A DNA stretch of 64,000 bases from the NCBI RefSeq assembly GCF_002964975.1, contig NZ_PSZM01000001.1, positions 124,001-188,000 on the forward strand, read 5' to 3'. The translations under genes were made by a program, and so were the position numbers. The stretch comes from Apibacter adventoris (GTDB lineage Bacteria; Bacteroidota; Bacteroidia; Flavobacteriales; Weeksellaceae). This document shows, one piece after another, positions 37,922 to 45,937 of the stretch (within the stretch, counting starts at the first letter, position 1; every line of letters starts with the position of its first letter). A model generated the notes under the pieces. It saw only the letters and a program-made list of their open reading frames with translations. It searched no databases and had not been told where the DNA came from.

Positions 37922-38797
37922 TTGAAAAAATTAATAAAGAGTTTATTTATTCTGTTATCTCGGCTACCATTTTCTATTCTCTATGGTTTTTCTTCTATAT
38001 TATATGTTATTACCTATCATTTTATTGGGTACCGAAAAAAAATTGTAAAAAATAATTTATTAATTGCTTTTCCTGACAAAACTCCAAAAGAAAGGAAACA
38101 AATTGAAAAAGATTTTTATAAAAATTTTTCAGATTTCATAGTTGAACTTATTAAAACATTTTCAATGAAAGGTGAAGACTATGATAAGCGAATACAATTT
38201 ACTAATTTGGAAATCTCAAAACAATGTTTGGATGAAAAGAAAGATGTTATATTACTCATCGGACATATGTTTAACTGGGAGTGGCTAACGGGAATTTCAA
38301 ACGATTTATATCAAAAAAACACTTATGCGGTATATAAAAAAGTTGCCAGTAATTTTTTTGATCAGGAAGTACACAAATCACGCTCCCGTTTTGGAGCTAT
38401 CCCCCTTACTGTAAAAGAAGTAGGAAGAACTATGCTTAAATTGCCCAATGACGGTTCGCATATTTTTCTTTTTGTTGCAGATCAAAGTCCTTTTTTAGGT
38501 AGAATCCATTATGAATTGAATTTTTTTAATCGTTTAACACCAGCCTTTAACGGTTATGATAAAATTGCTCGAAAAAAAGATTATGCTATTGTATATGTGG
38601 ATATGGTTAAAATTAAAAGAGGAAAATATGAAGCTCGGTTAAAACGAATTACTCCTGATAAAGAATATTTCAAGGAAAATGAAATCGTTGAAAAATTTTA
38701 TAAAGAACTTACTCAAAACATAAAAACACACCCTGCCATTTGGCTTTGGTCTCATAAAAGATGGAAATATACCAGCGGAAAAGATTACCAACTGTAG
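37922..38797 (+). CDS. Lipid A acyltransferase-like protein (LpxL/HtrB family)
   Basis: 291 residues, read from a TTG start (KKLIKSLFILLSRLPFSILY, a membrane anchor). The LpxL/HtrB family transfers acyl chains to lipid A or ornithine lipids at the inner membrane. The catalytic HX4E is seen in GHMFNWEW (about His114, Glu119). The substrate motif FVADQSPF and the late WLWSHKRWKY are also conserved. No other start is better placed; TTG lies just after a -7 element. Its last 37 bp overlap the next gene in another frame, so translation is probably coupled. Acyl donor and acceptor are not readable. Confidence 0.9.
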   Translation: MKKLIKSLFILLSRLPFSILYGFSSILYVITYHFIGYRKKIVKNNLLIAFPDKTPKERKQIEKDFYKNFSDFIVELIKTFSMKGEDYDKRIQFTNLEISKQCLDEKKDVILLIGHMFNWEWLTGISNDLYQKNTYAVYKKVASNFFDQEVHKSRSRFGAIPLTVKEVGRTMLKLPNDGSHIFLFVADQSPFLGRIHYELNFFNRLTPAFNGYDKIARKKDYAIVYVDMVKIKRGKYEARLKRITPDKEYFKENEIVEKFYKELTQNIKTHPAIWLWSHKRWKYTSGKDYQL

Positions 38798-39777
38798 CCA
38801 TAGTTATTCTTAATTATAATGGAATTACCTGGTTTAAAAAATTTCTCTCCGGAATTATCACTTATAGCTCCGAAGCTTCTATTTATATTATCGATAATGC
38901 TTCCACAGATGATTCCATTAATTATCTGAATGAACATTTTCCCAATATAAAAATTATCCATAATCAAAAAAATTATGGATATGCCGGTGGTTATAATGAA
39001 GGTTTAAAATCAATATCAGAAGATATTTATTGTTTTTTAAATTCAGATGTAGAAGTAACAGAAAACTGGATTTCTCCAATTCTTTCTTTATTTAAAGAAG
39101 ACGCATCCATTGCGGCTATACAACCCAAAATACTTAGTTATAGAGAAAAAAACAAATTTGAATTTGCAGGAGCAGCAGGAGGCTTTATTGATAATTTGGG
39201 GTATCCTTTTTGTCGTGGAAGAATTTTTTTCAGCATTGAAAAAGATTCAGGACAATATAATAACAATCAGGAAATTTTTTGGGCAACCGGAGCTTGCCTG
39301 TTTATACGAAAAAAAGATTTCTGGGGACAAAAAGGTTTTGACAACGATTTTTTCGCACACATGGAAGAAATTGACTTATGCTGGAGATTAAAAAATGTCG
39401 GAAGAAAAATTTTTTATTGTGGCGAATCTACAGTATATCATTATGGTGGTGGAACTTTAGATCCTTACAACCCCCATAAAACTTATCTAAATTTTAGAAA
39501 TAATCTTTTGATGTTAATTAAAAACCTTCCTGCAAGCAAAGTACTATGGATATTCCTCTTACGCCTTATATTAGATGGTTTTGCCGGGATCAACTTTATT
39601 TTTTCTAATGGGTGGAAGTATTGTTGGGCTGTTATACGTGCTCATTTTTCTGTTTATAAGATGTTACCTAAATATCTAAAAAAAAGAAAAGCCGGATTGC
39701 CTGATTATTTTGATAAAAAAAATATTGTTTTTCAATATTTTATAAAAAAAAGAACAAAATATACCCACTTAAAATAA
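38761..39777 (+). CDS. Glycosyltransferase family 2
   Basis: 338 residues. The GT-A fold starts with VAIVILNYNGITWFKKFLSG and IYIIDNASTDDSINYLNEHF. The DXD-like metal site is in FLNSDVEVTENW (about 92-94). EIDLCWRLKNVGRKIFYCGE matches the rhamnosyltransferase-like GT2 group. A hydrophobic C-terminal stretch (about 270-290) may anchor it to the membrane. The ATG lies inside the acyltransferase gene (overlap 37 bp). Together they suggest lipid or polysaccharide modification at the inner membrane; sugar and acceptor are unknown. Confidence 0.9.
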   Translation: MEIYQRKRLPTVAIVILNYNGITWFKKFLSGIITYSSEASIYIIDNASTDDSINYLNEHFPNIKIIHNQKNYGYAGGYNEGLKSISEDIYCFLNSDVEVTENWISPILSLFKEDASIAAIQPKILSYREKNKFEFAGAAGGFIDNLGYPFCRGRIFFSIEKDSGQYNNNQEIFWATGACLFIRKKDFWGQKGFDNDFFAHMEEIDLCWRLKNVGRKIFYCGESTVYHYGGGTLDPYNPHKTYLNFRNNLLMLIKNLPASKVLWIFLLRLILDGFAGINFIFSNGWKYCWAVIRAHFSVYKMLPKYLKKRKAGLPDYFDKKNIVFQYFIKKRTKYTHLK

Positions 39778-39794
39778 AAGCTTAGTAATTTTTT

Positions 39795-39802
39795 TAACTT
39801 TG
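39795..39802 (+). promoter_or_regulatory. Probable -7 element of lysA promoter
   Basis: TAACTTTG, 26 bp before the lysA ATG. No TTG at 19-bp spacing. Confidence 0.4.
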
Positions 39803-39827
39803 CAAAACACTTTTTTTTCATTAAACT

Positions 39828-41042
39828 ATGGAATTAGCAAGAATGCAGCATTTTGAAGACCTAGCACATGAGTATGGTGCTCCACTTTATATTTATGATA
39901 GTTCTATTATTCAAAAGCAATATACCCGTTTATTTAAAGCTTTTAGTTCTGTAAAAGATGTAAAACTTAATTATGCTTGCAAAGCAAATACCAATATAAA
40001 TGTAATAAAATTTATACGTAAGCTTGGATCCGGTTTAGATGCTGTTTCTATACAAGAAATAGAAATAGGACTTAAGGCAGGATTTTCACCTCAGGAGATC
40101 ATATTCACTCCTAGCGGAGTAAATTTTAATGAGATTAGGGAAGCTACAAAATTAGGAGTAAAAATACATATAGATAATTTCCCGTTCCTTAGGAAATTTG
40201 CTCAGGAATTTAAAAACTACCCTATCGGAATACGTATTAATCCACACATAAAAGCCGGAGGAAATGAAAATATTTCAACCGGACATGTAAATTCTAAATT
40301 TGGAATATCTATAGAGCAAGTACAAGACATAATAAAATTAACCCAGGAAGTTTCTTTACATATTGAAGGTTTTCATATTCATACAGGATCAGATATTCTA
40401 GATATTGATGTATTTTTACAAGGAGCTAAAGTACTCTTTGCTATTGCAGATAAATTTCCTAATCTTACTTATTTAGATTTTGGAAGCGGATTTAAAGTTC
40501 CTTATAAACCCGATGATAAACAAACAAACATTGAAAAACTTGGAGAAAAATTAAGTGATCTTTTTAATCAATTTATTGAAAAATATGGTAAGCCTTTGCG
40601 CTTAATTTTTGAACCCGGAAAATTTTTAGTAAGTCAATGTGGTTTCTTTGTGGCTGAAGTAAATGTTGTAAAAGATACCCCATATAGAAGTTTTGCTTTT
40701 ATAAACAGTGGATTTAATCATTTAATACGCCCAATGTTTTACCATGCATATCATAATATTACTAATATTTCAAACCCTGCCGGAAAAGAACAAATATATG
40801 ACGTAGTAGGGTATATTTGTGAAACAGATACATTTGCATCTAATAGAAAAATTTCTGAAATACGAATGGGAGATTTGCTATGTCTGGAAAATGCTGGTGC
40901 TTACTGCTTTTCTATGTCATCTAATTACAATTCTCGTTTACTTCCTGCAGAGGTTCTTTTACTTAATGGTAAGGCTCATTTAATAAGAAGAAGAGAAAAT
41001 TTAGAAGATTTATTATCTACAACTATAGACATTTCCATTTAA
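39828..41042 (+). CDS. lysA: Diaminopimelate decarboxylase
   Basis: Last step of lysine synthesis: meso-diaminopimelate to lysine plus CO2, PLP-dependent. 404 residues. The alanine racemase-like barrel carries the PLP lysine in LNYACKANTN (Lys52). HIEGFHIHTGSDI and FGSGFKVPY hold the phosphate. The C-terminal sheet domain has the substrate motif FEPGKFLVSQCG, and CLENAGAYC supplies the partner cysteine of the dimer active site. Length is normal. It is monocistronic and followed by tRNA-Ser. Confidence 0.95.
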   Translation: MELARMQHFEDLAHEYGAPLYIYDSSIIQKQYTRLFKAFSSVKDVKLNYACKANTNINVIKFIRKLGSGLDAVSIQEIEIGLKAGFSPQEIIFTPSGVNFNEIREATKLGVKIHIDNFPFLRKFAQEFKNYPIGIRINPHIKAGGNENISTGHVNSKFGISIEQVQDIIKLTQEVSLHIEGFHIHTGSDILDIDVFLQGAKVLFAIADKFPNLTYLDFGSGFKVPYKPDDKQTNIEKLGEKLSDLFNQFIEKYGKPLRLIFEPGKFLVSQCGFFVAEVNVVKDTPYRSFAFINSGFNHLIRPMFYHAYHNITNISNPAGKEQIYDVVGYICETDTFASNRKISEIRMGDLLCLENAGAYCFSMSSNYNSRLLPAEVLLLNGKAHLIRRRENLEDLLSTTIDISI

Positions 41043-41047
41043 AAAAA

Positions 41048-41078
41048 TTTGGAAAAATAAAAAAGGTTTGTATATTTG
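41048..41078 (+). promoter_or_regulatory. Bacteroidota promoter for tRNA-Ser
   Basis: TTTG at 41048-41051 and TATATTTG at 41071-41078 are separated by exactly 19 nt, the textbook Bacteroidota sigma-ABfr spacing. It lies 44 bp before the tRNA. Confidence 0.8.
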
Positions 41079-41122
41079 CAACCGCTTAAGAAATCAATCC
41101 CAGAATTAAAGTATGGGAAACC

Positions 41123-41207
41123 GGAGAAATGGCAGAGTGGTCGATTGCGGCAGTCTTGAAAACTGTTGACTGTAACAGGTCCGGGGGTTCGAATCCCTCT
41201 TTCTCCG
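41123..41207 (+). tRNA. tRNA-Ser (anticodon UGA)
   Basis: The acceptor stem GGAGAAA pairs with TTTCTCC, with discriminator G at 41207. The anticodon stem GCAGT/ACTGT surrounds the loop CTTGAAA (anticodon TGA, 41157-41159). A long variable arm typical of serine tRNAs precedes the T arm GGGGGTTCGAATCCCTC region. CCA is not encoded; the next bases are CAAA. It reads UCN codons. Confidence 0.96.
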
Positions 41208-41213
41208 CAAAAT

Positions 41214-41255
41214 AAAAGCTAATATATTCCAAATAAATATATTAGCTTTTTTATT
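41214..41255 (+). terminator. Terminator after tRNA-Ser
   Basis: Arms AAAAGCTAATATATT and AATATATTAGCTTTT (15 bp) with a 7-nt loop are followed by TT and A/T-rich sequence. It lies 6 bp after the tRNA. Confidence 0.85.
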
Positions 41256-42118
41256 TTTATTTTATCCTTTGCATGAAATTTGCTCAATAATTTTATACTC
41301 TTAGTTTCTATTTTCATTTTTCATTTAGCTTGATATATAAATTTTTATATTTTATCGAAAAAGTATCATTATAGATAATTTACAACATATTATTTGTGTT
41401 TTTTGCACAGGAATTCGGCGAGCTTTCTAGCCAATTTTTACAACATGATATATTAGATAATTTTTTGAGCCTAATAGTACAAATAATTGAAGTTTCGGAT
41501 TTATAGCAAAAAAACTTGCGAAACTATACATATAACATTTTTCTATTCCCCAGTTATAAACAAAATATCTCTTTTATATTATTAATTGTTTCAGATCAAA
41601 ACAATTTTTTTTCAAGTATTTCTTCTATATAATAAAATGGTTAATTATTTCATACTTTTTTGAAAATAATAGATTTAAATGTAGTTTCATTTTTTAATAA
41701 TATTTATTTGATCGAACTATTTGAACTGAATAAATAATATCTTTATTTCCTTTTTACCTAATTATAATTGAAAAACTTTAATTATTTTTATATTGTATCT
41801 ACTCATATGGGTTTTGTTAGATTTTAAATTAGTATTTTATTTTAGATGTACTTTTTTCAATTTCTCTCTATGAAAATCTTACATTCTTTATTAATATCCC
41901 TTAATACCATACCCTTAATAAATGATTTATAAATTAAAAATTGATTGTATGGAATACTGTTCTTACTTTAAAAGCTATAATTATTTATTAATACTATTAC
42001 TGTTTTTTTTTAAATAAAAAATCTATTTGTTGCCTTTTTTATCTTATATTGCATGACAAAAAAAATTATATACACATTTGTTATTAAAAAATATAGAGAT
42101 TAATTAAAAAAAATATAC
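41256..42118 (+). other. Long gene-free AT-rich region
   Basis: About 860 bp between the tRNA terminator and the nitroreductase gene. No ORF above background on either strand, no repeat and no hairpin with a T run that I can support. The only less AT-rich patch (around 41408-41450) can be read as about 40 codons ending at a stop near 41505, without start or recognisable motif. It may be an old gene remnant. Confidence 0.5.
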
Positions 42119-42718
42119 ATGAATTTTTTAAACATTGCAGAAAATAGATATACCACAAAAAAGTATAATCCAAACAAAAAAATAACCGAAGAAAAAATTG
42201 AAGATCTAAAAAAGATTCTAAGACTTTGCCCATCTTCTATCAATTGTCAGCCATGGAAATTTATTTTCATTTCTGATGAAAAACTGAAAAAACAATTAGC
42301 GGAAGTTTCTTACTGGAATGAACATAAAATCAAAGAAGCGAGTCATCTGGTCATTTTTACTGCTATAGATGATATTGCTAAATTGGAAAATCAAATGAAA
42401 CCTTATTTACCAGAAGGATCTATAACATTTTATAAAGAGTTTATAAAAACTCTTCCTGAATCTGGAATCAAATCCTGGATGCAACATCAGGTATATCTTT
42501 CTTTAGGCTTTTTCTTAAGTGCTTGTGCTTGTATGGAAATAGATTCTACCCCTATGGAAGGAATCAATAAAGAAAAATATGCAGAAATAGTAAAAACAGG
42601 AGAATACAAACCTTTATTTGCAGTTGCTATCGGGTATAGAGATGAAAATGACCATAACCAACCTTCCATATCTCCTAAATCCCGATTATCCATTGAAAAG
42701 ATTATTCAATCCTTATAA
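42119..42718 (+). CDS. Nitroreductase family protein (NfsB-like)
   Basis: 199 residues, FMN-dependent NAD(P)H oxidoreductase fold. The N-terminus NIAENRYTTKKYNPNKKITE includes the FMN phosphate-binding Arg/Lys region. LRLCPSSINCQPWKFIFISD is the conserved PSS.N.QPW segment, and the later GMEGIN-type loop reads STPMEGINKEKY. FAVAIGYRDENDHN closes the flavin site. The family reduces nitroaromatics, quinones or flavin; the true substrate is not readable. It is followed 5 bp later by the broken YciI gene, so the two were probably an operon. Confidence 0.92.
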   Translation: MNFLNIAENRYTTKKYNPNKKITEEKIEDLKKILRLCPSSINCQPWKFIFISDEKLKKQLAEVSYWNEHKIKEASHLVIFTAIDDIAKLENQMKPYLPEGSITFYKEFIKTLPESGIKSWMQHQVYLSLGFFLSACACMEIDSTPMEGINKEKYAEIVKTGEYKPLFAVAIGYRDENDHNQPSISPKSRLSIEKIIQSL

Positions 42719-42723
42719 AATAA

Positions 42724-43010
42724 ATGTTCATTGTATTTTTATCATACAAAAAAGAAATCAAAGATGTTGAAAAATTTATTGATGCTCACATCCAATTTTT
42801 AGACACTTGGTATAAAAATAAGAAATTTATTTTTTCAGGAAGGAAAATTCCCAAAATGGAGGAGTTATTTTAACTTATAAATTAGATAAAAAAGAATTAA
42901 TGGAAATTTTAAAACAAGATCCTTTCTACCAAAATGAAATTGCCGATTATGAAATAACGGAATTTATTCCAACTAAATATGATGAAAACTTTGCTTCTTT
43001 TATGGATTAA
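42724..43010 (+). pseudogene. YciI-family protein, frameshifted
   Basis: From the ATG at 42724 the frame gives MFIVFLSYKKEIKDVEKFID, later FIFSGRKIPK, then stops. The other frame immediately continues NGGVILTYKLDKKELMEILK and DPFYQNEIADYEITEFIPTK to a stop at 43008-43010. Inserting one A into the A4 run at 42853-42856 (CCCAAAATGG) restores one 95-residue reading frame. That frame is a typical YCII-related protein with the catalytic-like His in DAHIQFLDTW and SGRK.PKNGG. Either the gene has just been lost or one base is missing in the assembly. Confidence 0.85.
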
Positions 43011-43097
43011 AATTCATAGCTGTAATCTTAAACAGATAATAATTTTACAGAAGTATAATCTAATATGTAACCTTCATATCTTTTATAAAAGAATAAA

Positions 43098-43105
43098 TAC
43101 TTTTG
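43098..43105 (+). promoter_or_regulatory. Probable -7 element of the aldose epimerase gene
   Basis: TACTTTTG, 27 bp before the ATG at 43132. No -33 box at 19 bp. Confidence 0.35.
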
Positions 43106-43131
43106 TAATAGAAATATAATGTAATAAAAAT

Positions 43132-44001
43132 ATGGAAGTTTTATACAATGAAGAACTAACTTTGCAAATAAATCCTTTGGGAGCAGAGCTTTGCAGTATA
43201 AAAAACAACTTTACTGATGAGGAATATATATGGCAGGCCGACCCTATATTCTGGAAAAGACATGCTCCGATATTATTTCCCATCGTGGGGAGTGTATGGA
43301 ATGGAGAATATAAGCATAAGGGAATTATTTATAAAATGAAACAACATGGTTTTGCTCGCGATAGAGAGTTTACCTTGCTTCACTCTCAACCAAATGAAAT
43401 TTGCTTCATTCTGGAAAGCGATCCGCAAACCTTAGCCATATATCCATTCCCTTTTCTGTTAGAAATTACGTATAAACTAGAGGGTAAAAAAATTACAGTT
43501 CTATGGAAAGTAAAAAACACCGGTGATTCTGAAATGTACTTTCAGATAGGAGCTCATCCTGCCTTTATGTACAAAGATAACAAGCACGAAAAAAATTGTA
43601 AAGGATATTTTAACTTTAATGTTAACCATAATCTAAAATATCTCTTGATAAAAGAAAAAGGATGTGTACAAGATGATTATCATTCTTTACATTTAGAAGA
43701 CGGATTATTACCTATTACCTCTACTCTTTTTGACCATGATGCTCTTATTTTTGAAAATAATCAAGTTTCCCGGATCGATTTACTTTCTCCTAATAAAGAA
43801 CCTTACATACGCCTTCATTTCGATGCACCTCTAGTAGGACTTTGGTCTCCTTCTGCAAATGCTCCTTTTGTGTGTATAGAACCTTGGTATGGACGTTGCG
43901 ATCGAGTACATTATACAGGTGAATTTAAAGATAGAGATTGGATGAACCATTTAGCTACGAATAACACATTCTATGCTTCATATACAATCGAGATTGTTTA
44001 G
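43132..44001 (+). CDS. Aldose 1-epimerase family protein
   Basis: 289 residues of the galactose mutarotase-like beta-sandwich. Conserved stretches are LQINPLGAELCSIKN (first strand), YIWQADPIFWKRHAPILFP, KMKQHGFARDREF (histidine equivalent to the catalytic base region) and YFQIGAHPAFMY (second histidine). CIEPWYGRCDR follows near the end. This is the YeaD-like/LacX-like branch rather than true GalM, acting on hexose or hexose-6-phosphate anomers. No partner gene adjoins it. Confidence 0.92.
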   Translation: MEVLYNEELTLQINPLGAELCSIKNNFTDEEYIWQADPIFWKRHAPILFPIVGSVWNGEYKHKGIIYKMKQHGFARDREFTLLHSQPNEICFILESDPQTLAIYPFPFLLEITYKLEGKKITVLWKVKNTGDSEMYFQIGAHPAFMYKDNKHEKNCKGYFNFNVNHNLKYLLIKEKGCVQDDYHSLHLEDGLLPITSTLFDHDALIFENNQVSRIDLLSPNKEPYIRLHFDAPLVGLWSPSANAPFVCIEPWYGRCDRVHYTGEFKDRDWMNHLATNNTFYASYTIEIV

Positions 44002-44417
44002 ATCTTAAATATTATTAAATTAATTGTTTATCTATTTTGGACAGTTTATAAGAATTTTATAAACCACTTTTTTTAGCTTAGATTTATATAACATCATTTT
44101 TTTCAAAAAATAAGGTCTTTAACTATTATTTGTATAAAAAATATCATACCGTTTCATAAATTTATTAATTCCATTTAAAAAAGATTGCTTACTATAAATA
44201 AGTTTGACTAAGAAAAAAATAATTTTTTTTAATTTCCAGGTTTAAATTTTCTCAAACTTTTATATTTTTAAAAATTTATATAAAAGCAAAAAATACATTT
44301 TCTTTGTCTTTATTGCTTATTAAATCCTTATAATAAACATATTTTATTGTGTATTTCCCCAATCCAACTCTCCTATTATACACGATATAATTTATTAAAA
44401 ATCATGCATTTATATAT
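44002..44417. other. Gene-free AT-rich region
   Basis: About 415 bp, strongly A/T-rich and homopolymeric. I see no ORF, repeat or hairpin that I can support. It lies between the epimerase gene and the 3' end of the small RNA candidate. Confidence 0.5.
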
Positions 44418-44450
44418 AAAAAAGCCCTCATACTTTTATTGAGTATGAGG
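44418..44450 (-). terminator. Intrinsic terminator of the small RNA
   Basis: On the minus strand CCTCATACT and AGTATGAGG form a 9-bp stem with a 7-nt loop, followed after GC by six U residues (44423-44418). The orientation shows the transcript runs leftwards. Confidence 0.85.
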
Positions 44451-44545
44451 ACCAAAGTCTAAAATGGTTCTTAAGGTTGTTTACTTTAAAGTATAAACTA
44501 ATGCTGAAAACTAAGAAATGAGACTTTAAACATAAACACAACTTA
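44418..44545 (-). ncRNA. Candidate small structured RNA (6S-like architecture)
   Basis: A stand-alone transcription unit of about 128 nt on the minus strand. It has a perfect Bacteroidota promoter upstream, no start-codon ORF inside, and an intrinsic terminator at its end. The body folds as a rod: outer stem AAAGTCT/AGACTTT (44521-44527 with 44454-44460), middle stem CTAAGAA/TTCTTAA (44511-44517 with 44468-44474), an asymmetric internal loop, then an inner hairpin at 44479-44498 (GTTTACTTTAAAGTATAAAC). A long hairpin with a large internal bubble is the 6S RNA plan. I infer a possible 6S-Flavo homologue, but other sRNAs cannot be excluded. Confidence 0.65.
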
Positions 44546-44550
44546 TAGTA

Positions 44551-44580
44551 CAAATGTAAAAATAATTTTTACATATACAA
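44551..44580 (-). promoter_or_regulatory. Bacteroidota promoter of the small RNA
   Basis: The minus strand has TTG (44578-44580, in TTTTG) and TACATTTG (44551-44558) separated by exactly 19 nt. This matches the phylum consensus in both boxes and spacing. It is one of only two full-consensus promoters noticed in the window; the other drives tRNA-Ser. Confidence 0.8.
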
Positions 44581-44983
44581 AATAAATTCTAATATTTTAT
44601 ATATGTATTTAATATAAAATAATGTAACAAATTAAAATATATTTACTTATATATTTAAAATTTTAATTATAACCAACTTATATAAAACTACATATTTTCT
44701 AATCGTCAGAATAACTTTATATATTTACACTCTCTTAAACTATAGAAATGAAAATAAGATATAATATAAATTTATTTGTGAAAATTTTTGCTTATTGATA
44801 GAATAAATAAAAACCCATTCACTTTATTAAATAAAAAATATATTTTACATTCTTTAGAATATAAAGTGAAAATTTTTTCTAAAGGAAATTATTGCATTCC
44901 CTTCATAATTTTTTCTTTCACAAAATTGTGTGAGAAAATTTATATGAGAAAAGATAAAAAAATAAAAACTAAGAAAATGAATT
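44581..44983. other. Gene-free AT-rich region
   Basis: About 400 bp. A 69-codon frame at 44788-44997 is lysine/phenylalanine-rich, starts with TTG, runs antiparallel into the esterase gene end and has no recognisable motif. I do not accept it. Nothing else is visible. Confidence 0.45.
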
Positions 44984-45526
44984 TTATTTTTTTATAAATG
45001 CATCTTGAATTATGGTGTGAATTAAAGGCATATATTGAGCCATATTTATAATAGAATGCTCATCCTCTAATTGCAAAACGGATATTTCTTCTCCAAAAAC
45101 TTTTTTATAATGTTCAGGATCCAATACTTTATCATTTAAAGATATTATCAATCTTATATTTTTATTTTTAATAGTTTGAGAAGTTGCTGAAAAAATTTTA
45201 ACTCTCATTTCTGGTAAGATTTTTTCTTGTTCAACAATTTGTTCTGCGGAAAACACCGGGTTAGTCATCACATATTGTAATTCAGGAATTTGATTGATAA
45301 TATGCCATGCTAAATTTCCGCCCATGCTGTCTGCCATCAATATTTTTTCTCCGGTATCTTCTTTCAAAATTTTAATTTTGTTTTCTATAAATTTAGGGAT
45401 GTCCATAAATTCATCCCACTCCCAGTTTATGGGTAAATATTCTTTAGAGTCTTTATAAAACTCTTGCAGGCATTTAAATTTTTTTCCTGAAGTTTGATAG
45501 CCATGCAGAAAGTATATTTTTTTCAT
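44984..45526 (-). CDS. YqiA/YcfP-type alpha/beta-hydrolase (esterase)
   Basis: 180 residues, a small alpha/beta hydrolase without signal peptide. It begins KKIYFLHGYQTSGKKFKCLQ, the oxyanion-hole strand. The nucleophile elbow is ADSMGGN with Ser67. The acid is likely in ISLNDKVLDP and the base in LEDEHSI near the C-terminus. This resembles the YqiA/UPF0227 esterases that act on short acyl esters; the true substrate is unknown. It is a single gene with no clear promoter. Confidence 0.85.
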   Translation of the reverse strand: MKKIYFLHGYQTSGKKFKCLQEFYKDSKEYLPINWEWDEFMDIPKFIENKIKILKEDTGEKILMADSMGGNLAWHIINQIPELQYVMTNPVFSAEQIVEQEKILPEMRVKIFSATSQTIKNKNIRLIISLNDKVLDPEHYKKVFGEEISVLQLEDEHSIINMAQYMPLIHTIIQDAFIKK

Positions 45527-45937
45527 AGATTTATATCCGATTTATTTTATTTAGCTATGTCTTATATATAACATCCAATTATTCGTCAGTGTAGTTATTC
45601 AGCTTAATCAAAGGAATAATATTGATAGAGTACCTCCTATTTTTCATTATTTCTTTTATTTGAGTATTATGATTTATTCTATTTACTTTTTCTTCTTTCT
45701 TTTTTTCAATTCCTTCAATATTCTTGTGTTATAATTAACTTTGTAAGGAAGAAATTTTAAGCACTCATAAACACTTTTCGACTTTTATTTTTATTTTTCA
45801 ATTTAAGAAATGATTTACTATAAACCTAATCAATTTTATTAAATTTGTCAATAAATTTACATTCGGAATTTGTTTTCATATACATTAAAGCAAAATTTTC
45901 CGAGATACAAACACATAATTTATTCAAAACCATATAG
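45527..45937. other. Gene-free AT-rich region upstream of the flippase gene
   Basis: 411 bp without a supported ORF. The plus strand has TAACTTTG at 45736-45743 with TTC in place of TTG 19 bp upstream, a possible weak promoter about 190 bp before the flippase. A 22-codon frame on the minus strand starting MKNRRYSINI has no support. Confidence 0.45.

Noticed and set aside
41400-41510. About 40 open codons reading EFGELSSQFLQHDILDNFLS in the region after tRNA-Ser
   Set aside because: No start codon, no continuation upstream and no recognisable motif; at best an ancient remnant.
44788-44997. 69-codon frame upstream of the esterase gene end
   Set aside because: TTG start, composition typical of random AT-rich sequence, no motif, and it overlaps the end of a real gene on the other strand.
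45560-45680. Minus-strand 22-codon frame starting MKNRRYSINI
   Set aside because: Too short, no promoter or neighbour support, and flanked by stop-rich sequence.
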